Shown piece after piece: positions 51,224 to 59,642 of a DNA stretch of 64,000 bases. The notes beneath the pieces are model-generated. The model was not told the origin of the DNA. It made no database searches and worked only from the letters and a program-made list of their open reading frames with translations. The first letter of the stretch is position 1; the number at the start of each line of letters is the position of its first letter. The position numbers and the translations under genes are program-made. This DNA comes from CAZGNZ01 sp964527215 (GTDB lineage Bacteria > Fidelibacterota > Marinisomatia > SCGC-AAA003-L08 > JACNLC01): contig CAZGNZ010000010.1 in the NCBI GenBank assembly GCA_964527215.1, positions 1 to 64,000 of the forward strand, in the 5' to 3' direction.

Positions 51224-51395
51224 AATGAATTTCCCCGCCCGTCAGCTGACGGGACGGGGTATCAGTCGTTGATCGGGGCATTAACTTTTTCGCCGCAACC
51301 ATACGGCGGGTTCTCAGCAGGCGGCGGGGAATGCACCCTGTTATACTTGTCCGTCAGGAGACGGATTAAAAACCCGCCAACTGGCGAATTCAAAA
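51224..51395 (+). repeat. Dispersed repeat, copy C
   Basis: Begins with the 24-bp direct repeat, runs through the palindrome CCCGTCAGCTGACGGG, TTGATCGGGGCATT, CGGCGGGGAATGCA and TTGTCCGTCAGGAGACGG, ending near CGCCAACTGGCGAATTC. It is the most complete plus-strand member; the minus-strand copy at 236-490 shares its full order, copy B (39234) its first half. Confidence 0.6.
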
Positions 51396-51463
51396 TACAT
51401 TTTAGTGTTCGTGGTTTTTATGAGTTCAGACTCGCTTCAGCGAATACTCACGATGGACATGAA

Positions 51464-51488
51464 AACAACTGCTCCCGGTGCAGTTGTT
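51464..51488. promoter_or_regulatory. Perfect 9-bp hairpin before the flavoprotein gene
   Basis: AACAACTGC / GCAGTTGTT around the loop TCCCGGT, about 60 bp before the GTG start at 51549. No T run follows. It could end transcription from the HicB side or shape the leader of the flavoprotein mRNA. Confidence 0.35.
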
Positions 51489-51548
51489 GTGCGCAGAAAT
51501 GCATTTTGCTCAGATTAACTTGATCGATCAGTTAAAAACAGGAAAATC

Positions 51549-52943
51549 GTGAAAATTACAGTATTAAACGGAAGCCCTAAGGGGAAACACAGTATTACTC
51601 GTCAATACGTTGTTTACTTGCAGAGAAAATATTCTGAACATTCGTTCGAAATCCTGAATGTATCACAGAAAATCAAGAAACTTGAGAGGGATGAGAGCAG
51701 ATTTTTAGAAATAATTGAAAAAATTAAAAATTCAGATTGTGTCATTTGGTCTTTCGGTTTGTGGGTGCTGGCCGTGCCAGCCCAGTTCATGCGGTTTATT
51801 GAATTGGTTCAGGAAAGGAATTCGGAGTCGGCCTTTGAAAATGTTTACACGGCTGCCATATCCACTTCCATAAATTTTTACGACCATACCGCGCATAATT
51901 ATATTAGAGGTGTTTGCGAAGATTTTGGAATGAAATACATTGATGGAATTTCATTGTACATGCTGGATTTTATGAAAGAAAACAAACGGAATGACTTGGA
52001 CTGCTTTTTTGAAAACGCAGTTGATACCATTCAAAATGCGTATCCGACGACAAAATTATTCTCACCTTTTGTATTCAATGATTTCAAGTATCAGCCTGGC
52101 AATACGAATGATAAAATCAATACAAACAAGAAGGTTGTGGTTCTCATTGATAAGGATGCAGAGGATTCAAATAGTTCAAAAATGGCTGAACGGTATGCGG
52201 ATTCGTTTTCTCCCCCCGCTGAATTAATTAATTTTTCAAATATAAAAATAATGGGGGCCTGCCTGGGATGTATGAAATGCGGCTACGATTATCATTGTCA
52301 ATACAAAGATGATTTCAAAGAGTTCTACAACACAAAAATCATAACTGCCGATCTATTGGTGTTCGCGGGTGAAATGAAAGGCCGATACTTGTCCTCAATT
52401 TGGAAAACCTTCTTCGACAGAGCCTTTTTTTGGAACCACACACCTTCCATGTATCGGAAACAAATTGCATATCTGATATCAGGGCCTATCAGTCAAAATT
52501 TAAATCTTCAGCAGATTCTTGAAGGGAACGTCACGGCCAGACAGTCTGCGAATCTGGTAGATATCATATCGGATGAATCTGCGGACTCTGAGACCATAGA
52601 CAGATCGATCACCCGACTGGCGGAGCGAATGGTTGAATTCAGCGATCGGGAATATGTAAAACCGGAAAACTTTTTAAAGGTTGGCGGTCATAAGATTTTC
52701 AGGGATGAGATATTTGGTCATATTCGAGCTGTCTGGCAGGCTGATCACAGGTATTTCAAAAAGCATGGATTATATGACTTTGAGCAGAAAAATTACGGAA
52801 TGAGAATTATGAATTCATTCCTGTTTCTGGCATGCAGAATACCAGTGTTCAGAAAAAAATTTTATGGGAATCTTATGAAATTTCCAGCCCGAAGATACGG
52901 GCAATTTCAGGATAGGCTTTTTCAAGAAAACCAATATCAGTAA
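51549..52943 (+). CDS. Double flavodoxin-like NAD(P)H-dependent oxidoreductase
   Basis: 464 residues from a GTG start (CAGGAAAA upstream). Two flavodoxin-fold halves are fused: the first opens KITVLNGSPKGKHSITRQYV with the FMN-phosphate loop, the second begins KKVVVLIDKDAEDSNSSKMA and carries GACLGCMKCGYDYHCQ, a cysteine cluster of the iron-sulfur flavoprotein/NADPH-dependent FMN reductase group, then DDFKEFY and the FMN-contact AGEMKGRYLSSIWKTFFDR. The C-terminal 110 residues are helical and unplaced. It probably transfers electrons from NAD(P)H to quinones or other acceptors in the cytoplasm. AT-rich compared with the flanking regions. Exact substrate unknown. Confidence 0.7.
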   Translation: MKITVLNGSPKGKHSITRQYVVYLQRKYSEHSFEILNVSQKIKKLERDESRFLEIIEKIKNSDCVIWSFGLWVLAVPAQFMRFIELVQERNSESAFENVYTAAISTSINFYDHTAHNYIRGVCEDFGMKYIDGISLYMLDFMKENKRNDLDCFFENAVDTIQNAYPTTKLFSPFVFNDFKYQPGNTNDKINTNKKVVVLIDKDAEDSNSSKMAERYADSFSPPAELINFSNIKIMGACLGCMKCGYDYHCQYKDDFKEFYNTKIITADLLVFAGEMKGRYLSSIWKTFFDRAFFWNHTPSMYRKQIAYLISGPISQNLNLQQILEGNVTARQSANLVDIISDESADSETIDRSITRLAERMVEFSDREYVKPENFLKVGGHKIFRDEIFGHIRAVWQADHRYFKKHGLYDFEQKNYGMRIMNSFLFLACRIPVFRKKFYGNLMKFPARRYGQFQDRLFQENQYQ

Positions 52944-53264
52944 TGAATTATAAGCCATGCGTTTATTTCATTTGGAATTCTTGTTATTCACTGAAGCTGC
53001 AAACTTTCTGCATGCATGATCTGATCCCTTAAGCCAGGCATAGTGCCAGTGCGTAACACCGCCTATACATTCATTTAACCTGAGGAAATAATCCCATCGT
53101 AACCGTTATTCATGAAACGTGAAAAACCTTGACCGCGAATTGTGGAATGATTTCAGTGAGGAAGCCGACACGGCAGAATCAATGCCGGTGGTAAAAACTC
53201 CGGTAGATATTCCCCTTCCGTCATGATTTGAAATAAGGACTGAAAAACACAGGAAAAAAGAAAA
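52944..53264. other. Intergenic, no gene seen
   Basis: 321 bp. A 35-residue GTG frame at 53119-53226 has coding-like composition but no ribosome site and no recognisable family, so it is not called. No structured element was found. Confidence 0.35.
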
Positions 53265-53642
53265 ATGATTATCAACCATATTGCACTGAATATTAAGGAT
53301 GCCAGTGAAAGCACTGAGTTTTATCAAAACATTCTCGGTTTGGAATTGAAATACCAATCCGAATTACCGGCAGCCTTAAGCAAAAATATTTTCGGAATAG
53401 ATCAAAACCTGCCAATGTATTTCTGTAAAAAGGAGCATGCAGCATTTGAATTGTTCGTTTTGCCCGAGAACTTTAACATTGGCGTTATACATGTATGTCT
53501 AGAAATGCCCAATCGTGAAAAGCTGATGGCCCAGTGTCTGGATAAGGGCTATAAAATCAACAATATCAAAAGAGACCTCAAACCTGACCTTCTGTTTGTC
53601 TGGGACAAAACAGGAAACTGTTTTGAAATCAAGGAAGAGTAA
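53265..53642 (+). CDS. VOC superfamily (glyoxalase-like) protein
   Basis: 125 residues covering one vicinal oxygen chelate domain: INHIALNIKDASESTEFYQN at the start (His at residue 5 is the first metal-ligand position), the middle strand AFELFVLPE with the second ligand Glu, and the end LFVWDKTGNCFEIKEE with the closing Glu. AGGA lies upstream of the ATG. Such proteins act as lyases, isomerases or dioxygenases on small substrates; nothing nearby points to one. It is unrelated in sequence to the GC-rich VOC protein at 12840 and shares the AT-rich composition of this zone. Confidence 0.8.
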   Translation: MIINHIALNIKDASESTEFYQNILGLELKYQSELPAALSKNIFGIDQNLPMYFCKKEHAAFELFVLPENFNIGVIHVCLEMPNREKLMAQCLDKGYKINNIKRDLKPDLLFVWDKTGNCFEIKEE

Positions 53643-54056
53643 GTTACAGGATGAGCCAACGACATACACATGTTTGAGAAAAAAACAGACTGATGTTGAT
53701 TTGGCTAATCCTCTACCCGGTTTATATTTATGAAGTAGTATAACATCTGATTTTTGAAATTCACAAGTGACGCTTCAGCCGTCATCGCTGTTCTTTACGC
53801 CTAGAATTGTAAAATCCAATTGGTGAATATGACCCATAACAGGTTTTTAACAAATATACGGCAGCACCTGACACCACTCTATTTCAGAAAATAGAATGGG
53901 AGGATGCAGGCACATTAGGCGGCTTGATCCGGAACCGTTTACAAGATTTTTAAAATCCGCTGGCTGACAGATAAAAATCACTCAAATGCGCTTTGCGTTG
54001 TTGATATTTCTCTGGTTTTTTGAATATATCCTGATAAACAAGGAGTATTTCACAAA
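53643..54056. other. Intergenic, no gene seen
   Basis: 414 bp between the VOC gene and the receiver-PAS gene. No open frame, repeat or hairpin stands out; the promoter of the receiver-PAS gene is presumably here. Confidence 0.35.
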
Positions 54057-54818
54057 ATGAAAAAAAATATCCTGCTCGTTGAAGATAATACCATAATTGC
54101 ATTGACTGTAAAATATGAACTTGAAAATTATGGATATGAAGTATTCACCGCTCATTCAGGTGAGTATGCTGTTGAAACCATAAAAAATAATGCTGATATT
54201 GACCTGATCCTGATGGATATCAATCTTGGTTATGGTATGGATGGCACTGAAGCTGCGCAATCCATCTTAGAAATAAGAGATATTCCAATTGTATTTCATT
54301 CAAGTCACACAGATCTGGAAATAATTGAAAACACAGAAAAAATTTCGTCGTATGGTTATGTTGTTAAAAACACGGGGATCACTGTGCTGGATACATCAAT
54401 AAAAATGGCATTTAAGCTTTTTAAATCAAAGATTAAGGAAAAAGAGAAAAAAATTGCACTCAGAAAAAGTGAAACCCTGTTCAGGACAGCCATCGAAAGT
54501 GTGCCTTTTGATTTGTTTGCTTTAGATAATAATCAGATTTATACAATTCAAAATTCCAAGAGTAAAAATAAATGGGGCAATATAATTGGTAAAAAACCTG
54601 AAGATGTTGCTGAAAATGAGCAAACATTGGCATTATGGAAAAATAACAACGATCGCGTCCTTTCCGGAGAGACCATTAGGGGGGTTGTGACATCTTCAAT
54701 CAACGGGATAGAGAAGAAATTCTTTAATATTATATCTCCAATCATAGAAGACCGTTATGTCACAGGTATTCTTGGCTTAAATATTAGTATTGAAGAAAAT
54801 GATTTTACCAATATATAA
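54057..54818 (+). CDS. Receiver-PAS protein, probably truncated hybrid kinase
   Basis: 253 residues. Receiver about 1-125 (E9/D10, phosphoacceptor Asp53 in LILMDINLG, K118 in YGYVVKNTG), a charged coiled linker about 128-150, then one PAS domain to about 250 (SETLFRTAIESVPFDLFALD, then VTGILGLNIS). In relatives this architecture continues into further PAS domains and a HisKA_2 kinase; here it stops, with no kinase remnant downstream in the 300 bp before the next gene. AGGAG lies 11 bases upstream of the ATG. It could be a stand-alone regulator or a shortened kinase. AT-rich, suggesting acquisition with its neighbours. Confidence 0.75.
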   Translation: MKKNILLVEDNTIIALTVKYELENYGYEVFTAHSGEYAVETIKNNADIDLILMDINLGYGMDGTEAAQSILEIRDIPIVFHSSHTDLEIIENTEKISSYGYVVKNTGITVLDTSIKMAFKLFKSKIKEKEKKIALRKSETLFRTAIESVPFDLFALDNNQIYTIQNSKSKNKWGNIIGKKPEDVAENEQTLALWKNNNDRVLSGETIRGVVTSSINGIEKKFFNIISPIIEDRYVTGILGLNISIEENDFTNI

Positions 54819-55115
54819 TTCTATAAAATATTTACATAAACACATATAAATTCAAATACATAGAATCTTAAGAGTTTTTACCGAGGCAGTTATTGCTTTT
54901 TTTGTGTTACCGGGAAAATGCTTATCTGCACGTTTCACACGGTATTGAAAAAGTGAGGACTTATTCAGTAGGAAAATACATTATGATTTTTTCAACAGCT
55001 GCCTGGCGGTAAACAGACCTATTAAGTGCACTCAGTGAAAATTACCGAAGCTTGAAACGGAATTCTGGGACCTGCCCTGGGATTAAACTCTTGATAAAGA
55101 CTACTCTGTTCTTCC
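54819..55115. other. Convergent intergenic, no gene seen
   Basis: 297 bp between convergent genes, marking the right border of the AT-rich zone. No clear terminator hairpin was found on either strand. Confidence 0.3.
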
Positions 55116-55463
55116 CTACTTCTCCAGCTGATCCGATTTTTTGCTCTGACGCTTATCTGTTTCTGCCTTGCTTTCTGCTTCCAGGCGTTCAACCTCGCAA
55201 ATCAGAAACTCAATGTTTCGACGTTCCTCCATCAGTTCAACAATGCGGTAAAATGGTTCCGCGTCGATAAATGCGGTGACCAGCGGTCCAAAAAACACCA
55301 GCGTCTGACTGCCGATGAAGGCCACATACTTTGTCATTTCCAGGAAAAAAACAACGGGGACTGCAAGTCCCCGTTTCACAATTCTGCCGGCAAGCCGCGT
55401 GAGCACTTCCCGGTCTTTTTCTGATATTTTCGAAAATCTGGACTGATTTGAATTCTGCAACAT
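55116..55463 (-). CDS. Small membrane protein linked to GlmL
   Basis: 115 residues with one long hydrophobic region (AVPVVFFLEMTKYVAFIGSQ continuing to about residue 66, possibly two helices) and a charged, coiled C-terminal tail rich in Glu and Lys (LMEERRNIEFLICEVERLEA). I do not recognise a family. It is the last gene of the three-gene GlmL set, 8 bp after the barrel-sandwich gene, with GAGGGA just before the ATG. The context suggests a membrane anchor for the other two proteins, which is inference. Confidence 0.6.
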   Translation of the reverse strand: MLQNSNQSRFSKISEKDREVLTRLAGRIVKRGLAVPVVFFLEMTKYVAFIGSQTLVFFGPLVTAFIDAEPFYRIVELMEERRNIEFLICEVERLEAESKAETDKRQSKKSDQLEK

Positions 55464-55471
55464 TCCCTCGA

Positions 55472-56602
55472 TTATTCATCCATAACGATGATCTCAAGAT
55501 TGGCCCGCGGGATGGTTTTCACTTCGCCGTCCTGGAATTTAATGGTTGCCACTCGAACCATGGTTTCCGATTCCATCTTGGTCAGCGGGGCAGGGAGATC
55601 CTCCACCACTCCCACATCACCGAAACGGGGTGCCCGAATGATGCGAACGACCGATCCGGCCGTGATGGCCAGTGAGCTGTCGTCAAACTCAGAAGTATCG
55701 CTCTCACCGATATCTGAGGGGACAAGTACTTCCGGACGGATCACACCGGCGCGAATCTGGGTCGCACCGTTCACTGCGGCAAAATCACCGGCATGGCTCT
55801 GCAGCAGCTTGAAAGTACGGTCCGCCATACTGATCCGGCCGAATCCTTCCGTAATAATCAGGGAGGTTTCAAGTTCTTCCGATCCTGTTATGGCCACTCC
55901 CAGGGGGTATCCGAGTATTTTGGACAAATCCGTATAATTGAAACCGCCAATGACAACTGCAGAAACTCCCGTCTGCTGGGCTTTCTTGTAGGCTTTCAGT
56001 GAAATGAATGACCCGCCGATGAGTATTTTTCCGGCATGTTCCGGTTTGATCATCTCCTCAGTCAGTTCCGCATTAGGACCGCTGACGGGAATGGCTATTT
56101 CACCGCGGTTTTCTCCGCCAATCCCCAGAATGCCCTGGATAAAGGCTCCGCCGGTTTCCACCACCAGACCCTCTTCCGGAATGACTTCCACGACTTTGCC
56201 GGACGTATAGCCGTCCACTTCAATGGGCACCGGCGGTTCAGATAAAATCACCTGGCCGGTTACATCGGAGACATTGGCGAGTGTTCCGTCGATGGGAGAT
56301 TTCACACTGCCTTTGAACAGCCCGAAAAATCCTTTGTTCTCGGCGATGGTCTGTCCTTTGGCAATGGGTTCATCAATTTTCACCAGCAGGGATTCAGAGA
56401 CGGTATCCGGTTCGATATTCAGCAGCTGGGCCACGTTTACCATCTGGACATTTCCAGGAATATGAGTGGAAGCCACAACCGTGTCCGGCTCCACCTGACT
56501 TCCCGCCTCAAGATGCACTTTGCCTTTCAGAGGCAGCTGACGGATTTTTTTCACAGTGGTATGACTGAGTACTTTCAGACCGGGTGTATATGTTTTTGAC
56601 AT
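55472..56602 (-). CDS. Barrel-sandwich/KOW-like protein linked to GlmL
   Basis: 376 residues, no signal peptide. The N-terminal half has paired biotinyl/lipoyl-like hammerheads (KGKVHLEAGSQVEPDTVV; GSVKSPIDGTLANVSDVTGQ) like those in RnfC and efflux adaptors; a middle domain contains VVIGGFNYTDLSKILGYPLG; near the end a KOW-like segment reads GSVVRIIRAPRFGDVGVVED. No lysine in a biotin/lipoate context is obvious. It starts 2 bp after the GlmL stop. I do not know the family's role; its fixed place next to GlmL suggests a joint function in assembly or regulation. Confidence 0.6.
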   Translation of the reverse strand: MSKTYTPGLKVLSHTTVKKIRQLPLKGKVHLEAGSQVEPDTVVASTHIPGNVQMVNVAQLLNIEPDTVSESLLVKIDEPIAKGQTIAENKGFFGLFKGSVKSPIDGTLANVSDVTGQVILSEPPVPIEVDGYTSGKVVEVIPEEGLVVETGGAFIQGILGIGGENRGEIAIPVSGPNAELTEEMIKPEHAGKILIGGSFISLKAYKKAQQTGVSAVVIGGFNYTDLSKILGYPLGVAITGSEELETSLIITEGFGRISMADRTFKLLQSHAGDFAAVNGATQIRAGVIRPEVLVPSDIGESDTSEFDDSSLAITAGSVVRIIRAPRFGDVGVVEDLPAPLTKMESETMVRVATIKFQDGEVKTIPRANLEIIVMDE

Positions 56603-56604
56603 GA

Positions 56605-58425
56605 TCAGCGACCCTCCATATCTGGGTATTCAACGGTTGCATGGGACCATTCGATCAGTTTTCGGACCCGTTCTCCGGGATCGTTTGGAATGGCGAACGG
56701 CCGTCGTCCCCGTCCGTCCAGCAGAATACCCACTATTCCGCCGTACACCGTGGTTTCCCACTCCTGTCCTTTTCCCTGGCCGATATCCAAATTTTTCGCC
56801 GGAGTCAAGTGTGCTTTTACCGGTTCGTACGGCGCTTCTATCATTTTCAGTTCACCCGGCATCAGATCGCCTTTCTGCACAGTTCCGTCCGGAAGGGTCA
56901 GATGATACGACAGTACGGGCTTTTTCTGCTTCTGAACACCCACGGGTGCGATGCAGGTCCCCAGTCGGATCAGACAGTCTCTCTCGAATACTTCAATAGC
57001 GGCCTGTGCATGGACGGTGGAAAGCACGCCCAGCTGAGGCATCATGAAGATTGAATCCACCGCCAGCTGGGTCACTCCTTCAGGCAGGAAGGCGTCCACC
57101 AGCATTCGGGCAGCCTGGTGCCGTCTCGGTGCATGGGACAGGACGCCGCCGGACCCAACCAGCAAATCCAGTTCCATCATGTCCACCAGCGTCTCCCCGG
57201 TCTCACTCTGCTCAAAGGCGTCAGAAATGGTCCGCTCGGTCTGTACCCCTTTCAGGCTTACCGCAAATTCCTTGTGCTGCTCAAAGGACAGGCGCAGCGC
57301 TTCCCGGGCAATGGCCTGCTCCATTTTCAGCGCATCCAGGGTCTGGGGGATGGTGGTGGGACGAATCATTTTATTGGCAATGCGGTTGGTCATTTCCTCT
57401 TCATCCACATCAAAGTGCGACCAGCGCATCACATTCTGAATACCGGCCGCTGCCAAAACATTACATACAGAATAGCTCATTCCCAGGTTGGCGCTGACTG
57501 TACGGTTGAACTGTTTCTGGAAAACCGAAAACACATCGGTGGTCGCACCGCCGATATCTACTCCCACGACGCAGATATCCTCTGCATCGGCTATTTTTTG
57601 TATTATCTCGCCAACGGCACCCGGGGTGGGCATAATGGGTGCATCGGTCCAGCTCATCAGTTTTTTGTATCCTGGTGCCTGGGCCATTACGTGCTCCATG
57701 AACAGGTCATGGATTTTGTCCCTGCTGGGCTTCAGGTTTTCTTCCTCAAGTGTCGGCCGGATATTGTCCACCATGGTGAGATCTGTTTTCTTTCCCAGAC
57801 GTTCGTCAATGGCATCCCGCGCTTTTTTATTCCCGGCATAAATAACGGGAAGCTGATACCCGATCCCCAGCCGCGGTTTGGGATTTGCCGCCTCCAGGAT
57901 TTCCGCCAGTTCCACCACATGGGAGATCGTACCGCCGTCAATGCCGCCGGAGAGAAGAATCATATCCGGACGCAGCTGACGGATTCGCTTTACTTTCTGG
58001 TGGTAAAGTCTTCCGTCATTGGCGGCCAGAACGTCCATGACGATGGCCCCGGCACCCAGTGCGGCACGCTGGGCACTTTCACCCGTCATGCCTTTGACCA
58101 CACCGCCCACCATCATCTGAAGCCCGCCGCCGGCAGAACTGGTGGAAATGTAGATATCCACACCGGTCTTGGCCTCCGCAGGCCGGATGATTTTTTCACC
58201 GTCCAGAATTTTCCTGCCGGACAGTTCTTCCAGCTCAGTGATGGCGTTCAGAACACCTTTGGTTACATCTTCAAAAGGCGCTTCCACCGTTGTGGGAGAT
58301 TCGCCCCGATGCGTCAGCCGGTATTCACCGTTATTATATTCAATTAAAATGGCCTTGGTGGTTGTGGAACCGCAGTCCGTGGCCAGTATAACCCGAATCT
58401 GTTCAGGATTTTCAATTGCTGTCAT
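56605..58425 (-). CDS. glmL: GlmL/MutL-family ATPase (ASKHA fold)
   Basis: 606 residues of the glutamate-mutase-L family, an actin/Hsp70-like ATPase. The phosphate-1 motif is ATDCGSTTTKAILIEY, the second is VVGVDIGGATTDVFSV, and the family stretch ILLSGGIDGGTISHVVELAE lies between. In clostridia glmL/mutL lies between the genes for the adenosylcobalamin-dependent glutamate mutase subunits and is thought to act as a chaperone or reactivase; the mutase genes (glmE, glmS) are not in this window. GAGG precedes the ATG. It heads a compact three-gene unit with the barrel-sandwich protein and a membrane protein, so here it probably serves a different client. Confidence 0.85.
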   Translation of the reverse strand: MTAIENPEQIRVILATDCGSTTTKAILIEYNNGEYRLTHRGESPTTVEAPFEDVTKGVLNAITELEELSGRKILDGEKIIRPAEAKTGVDIYISTSSAGGGLQMMVGGVVKGMTGESAQRAALGAGAIVMDVLAANDGRLYHQKVKRIRQLRPDMILLSGGIDGGTISHVVELAEILEAANPKPRLGIGYQLPVIYAGNKKARDAIDERLGKKTDLTMVDNIRPTLEEENLKPSRDKIHDLFMEHVMAQAPGYKKLMSWTDAPIMPTPGAVGEIIQKIADAEDICVVGVDIGGATTDVFSVFQKQFNRTVSANLGMSYSVCNVLAAAGIQNVMRWSHFDVDEEEMTNRIANKMIRPTTIPQTLDALKMEQAIAREALRLSFEQHKEFAVSLKGVQTERTISDAFEQSETGETLVDMMELDLLVGSGGVLSHAPRRHQAARMLVDAFLPEGVTQLAVDSIFMMPQLGVLSTVHAQAAIEVFERDCLIRLGTCIAPVGVQKQKKPVLSYHLTLPDGTVQKGDLMPGELKMIEAPYEPVKAHLTPAKNLDIGQGKGQEWETTVYGGIVGILLDGRGRRPFAIPNDPGERVRKLIEWSHATVEYPDMEGR

Positions 58426-58547
58426 CTTGCCTCATACGTTGACTTGGGAATTTATAGCTTGAAAATGAAGTATAGAAATTGGAAACTGAAAGCTCGCGGC
58501 TGGTTTTTACTCCATTTCATAGTGAAAAATTATGGAATCTGACGATT

Positions 58548-58577
58548 CCGGACCATCGGAATTTATCAGTGGTCCGG
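58548..58577. terminator. Hairpin between DppC and GlmL genes
   Basis: Perfect 7-bp stem CCGGACC / GGTCCGG with a 16-base loop in the 200-bp gap after the permease stop. No T run follows on the minus strand, so it may be a factor-dependent terminator or simply a processing hairpin separating the two transcription units. Confidence 0.3.
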
Positions 58578-58625
58578 CCTTCCTGTGTTTCACCGGTTAT
58601 ATCAAATCATCCTGCGGCCGGAATA

Positions 58626-59642
58626 TCATTTCAGCCGCGGATCCAGCGCATCCCTCAGCCCTTCACCCACCAGATTATAGGTGGTCACTGAGATGAAAAT
58701 TGCCAGCCCCGGAAACAGGGCCAGCCACCAGGCATAGGTGGCTCCGCGGGCCACTGAAAGAATGGATCCCCAACTGACGGTGGTGGCGGAGACTCCAAAT
58801 CCGAGAAAGCTCAGGCTGGATTCAATGAGAATGGCGCTGGCTATTCCAAATGCCGCACTGACCATCACGGGCGCTACTGCGTTAGGCAGAACATGCCGGA
58901 ATATGGTTCGTGCGCTGCGATTGCCCAGGGCTTCCGATGCGGTGACATAATCCATATTTCGTGTTTTGAGAAACTCGGCCCGGGTGTACCGGGCGATGGC
59001 GGTCCAACCCGTGGCTCCGATAACGACCATGATCATCCAGATTCCGCCCCCCGGGAAAAAGGCCACCACGGTAATGATCAGGAAAAAGGTGGGAATGGTC
59101 AGCATGATTTCAATCAGACGCTGAATCAGCATATCCACCACCCCGCCCATAAAGCCGGCCGTCGCCCCCAGACAAATTCCGATAGTAATGGCGATGCTCA
59201 TGGAGACAAATCCAACCAGCAGCGCAATGCGGGTTCCGTGAATCATTCCGCTTAGGACGTCCCGGCCAAGCTGGTCGGTCCCAAGCAGATGGTTGTTGAC
59301 CCCTGGAGATACAAACCGCGACCTGAAATCCAGATTTGTCGGCAGATAGGGCACCGGCGCCCAAACCACTTTGTCGAACTCCATTTCCTTCCAGTCAATG
59401 TTCAGAAAATGAGTCGGCCATTTGGCCATACCGGTCTTGACGGCGTATTCCCGAAAAGCCGGAAAATAGGATTTGCCCTCATACTTGCAGTAGAGCGGTT
59501 TGTCATTGGCCAGAAAATCGGCCAGGATTGCGACAGAAAAAAGAAATATCACCATAACGAAACCAGCCACAGCCAGTTTGTTTTTCATGTACTGCCGTTT
59601 TACCAGCTGATAGTAGGATTGTCCGCGTTCTGTCTGCATCAT
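58626..59642 (-). CDS. Oligopeptide-type ABC permease, DppC/OppC family
   Basis: 338 residues with an N-terminal helix (LAVAGFVMVIFLFSVAILAD), a periplasmic insert of about 90 residues and five more helices. The binding-protein-dependent transport signature is EALGNRSARTIFRHVLPNAV, preceded by HLLGTDQLGRDVLSGMIHG, diagnostic of DppC/OppC. It pairs with the DppB-type permease upstream; its ATG overlaps the DppB stop as ATGA. The large insert between helix 1 and the LGTD motif is longer than in classic OppC and is typical of family members associated with long substrate-binding proteins. No ATPase gene follows. Confidence 0.85.
   Translation of the reverse strand: MMQTERGQSYYQLVKRQYMKNKLAVAGFVMVIFLFSVAILADFLANDKPLYCKYEGKSYFPAFREYAVKTGMAKWPTHFLNIDWKEMEFDKVVWAPVPYLPTNLDFRSRFVSPGVNNHLLGTDQLGRDVLSGMIHGTRIALLVGFVSMSIAITIGICLGATAGFMGGVVDMLIQRLIEIMLTIPTFFLIITVVAFFPGGGIWMIMVVIGATGWTAIARYTRAEFLKTRNMDYVTASEALGNRSARTIFRHVLPNAVAPVMVSAAFGIASAILIESSLSFLGFGVSATTVSWGSILSVARGATYAWWLALFPGLAIFISVTTYNLVGEGLRDALDPRLK

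Larger units (their letters stand above)
51197..51548. other. Intergenic holding dispersed repeat and a hairpin
   Basis: 352 bp between HicB and the flavoprotein gene, filled by dispersed repeat copy C (51224-51395) and a strong hairpin at 51464-51488. An 84-residue open frame across the repeat is not a gene: it is built from the same sequence that is non-coding at 236-490. Confidence 0.5.

Noticed and set aside
51269..51523. 84-residue plus-strand frame
   Set aside because: It is built from dispersed repeat sequence that is non-coding in the other copies.
53119..53226. 35-residue GTG frame with coding-like composition
   Set aside because: An in-frame stop sits two codons before the GTG, no ribosome site is visible, and I cannot name a family; kept only as a note.
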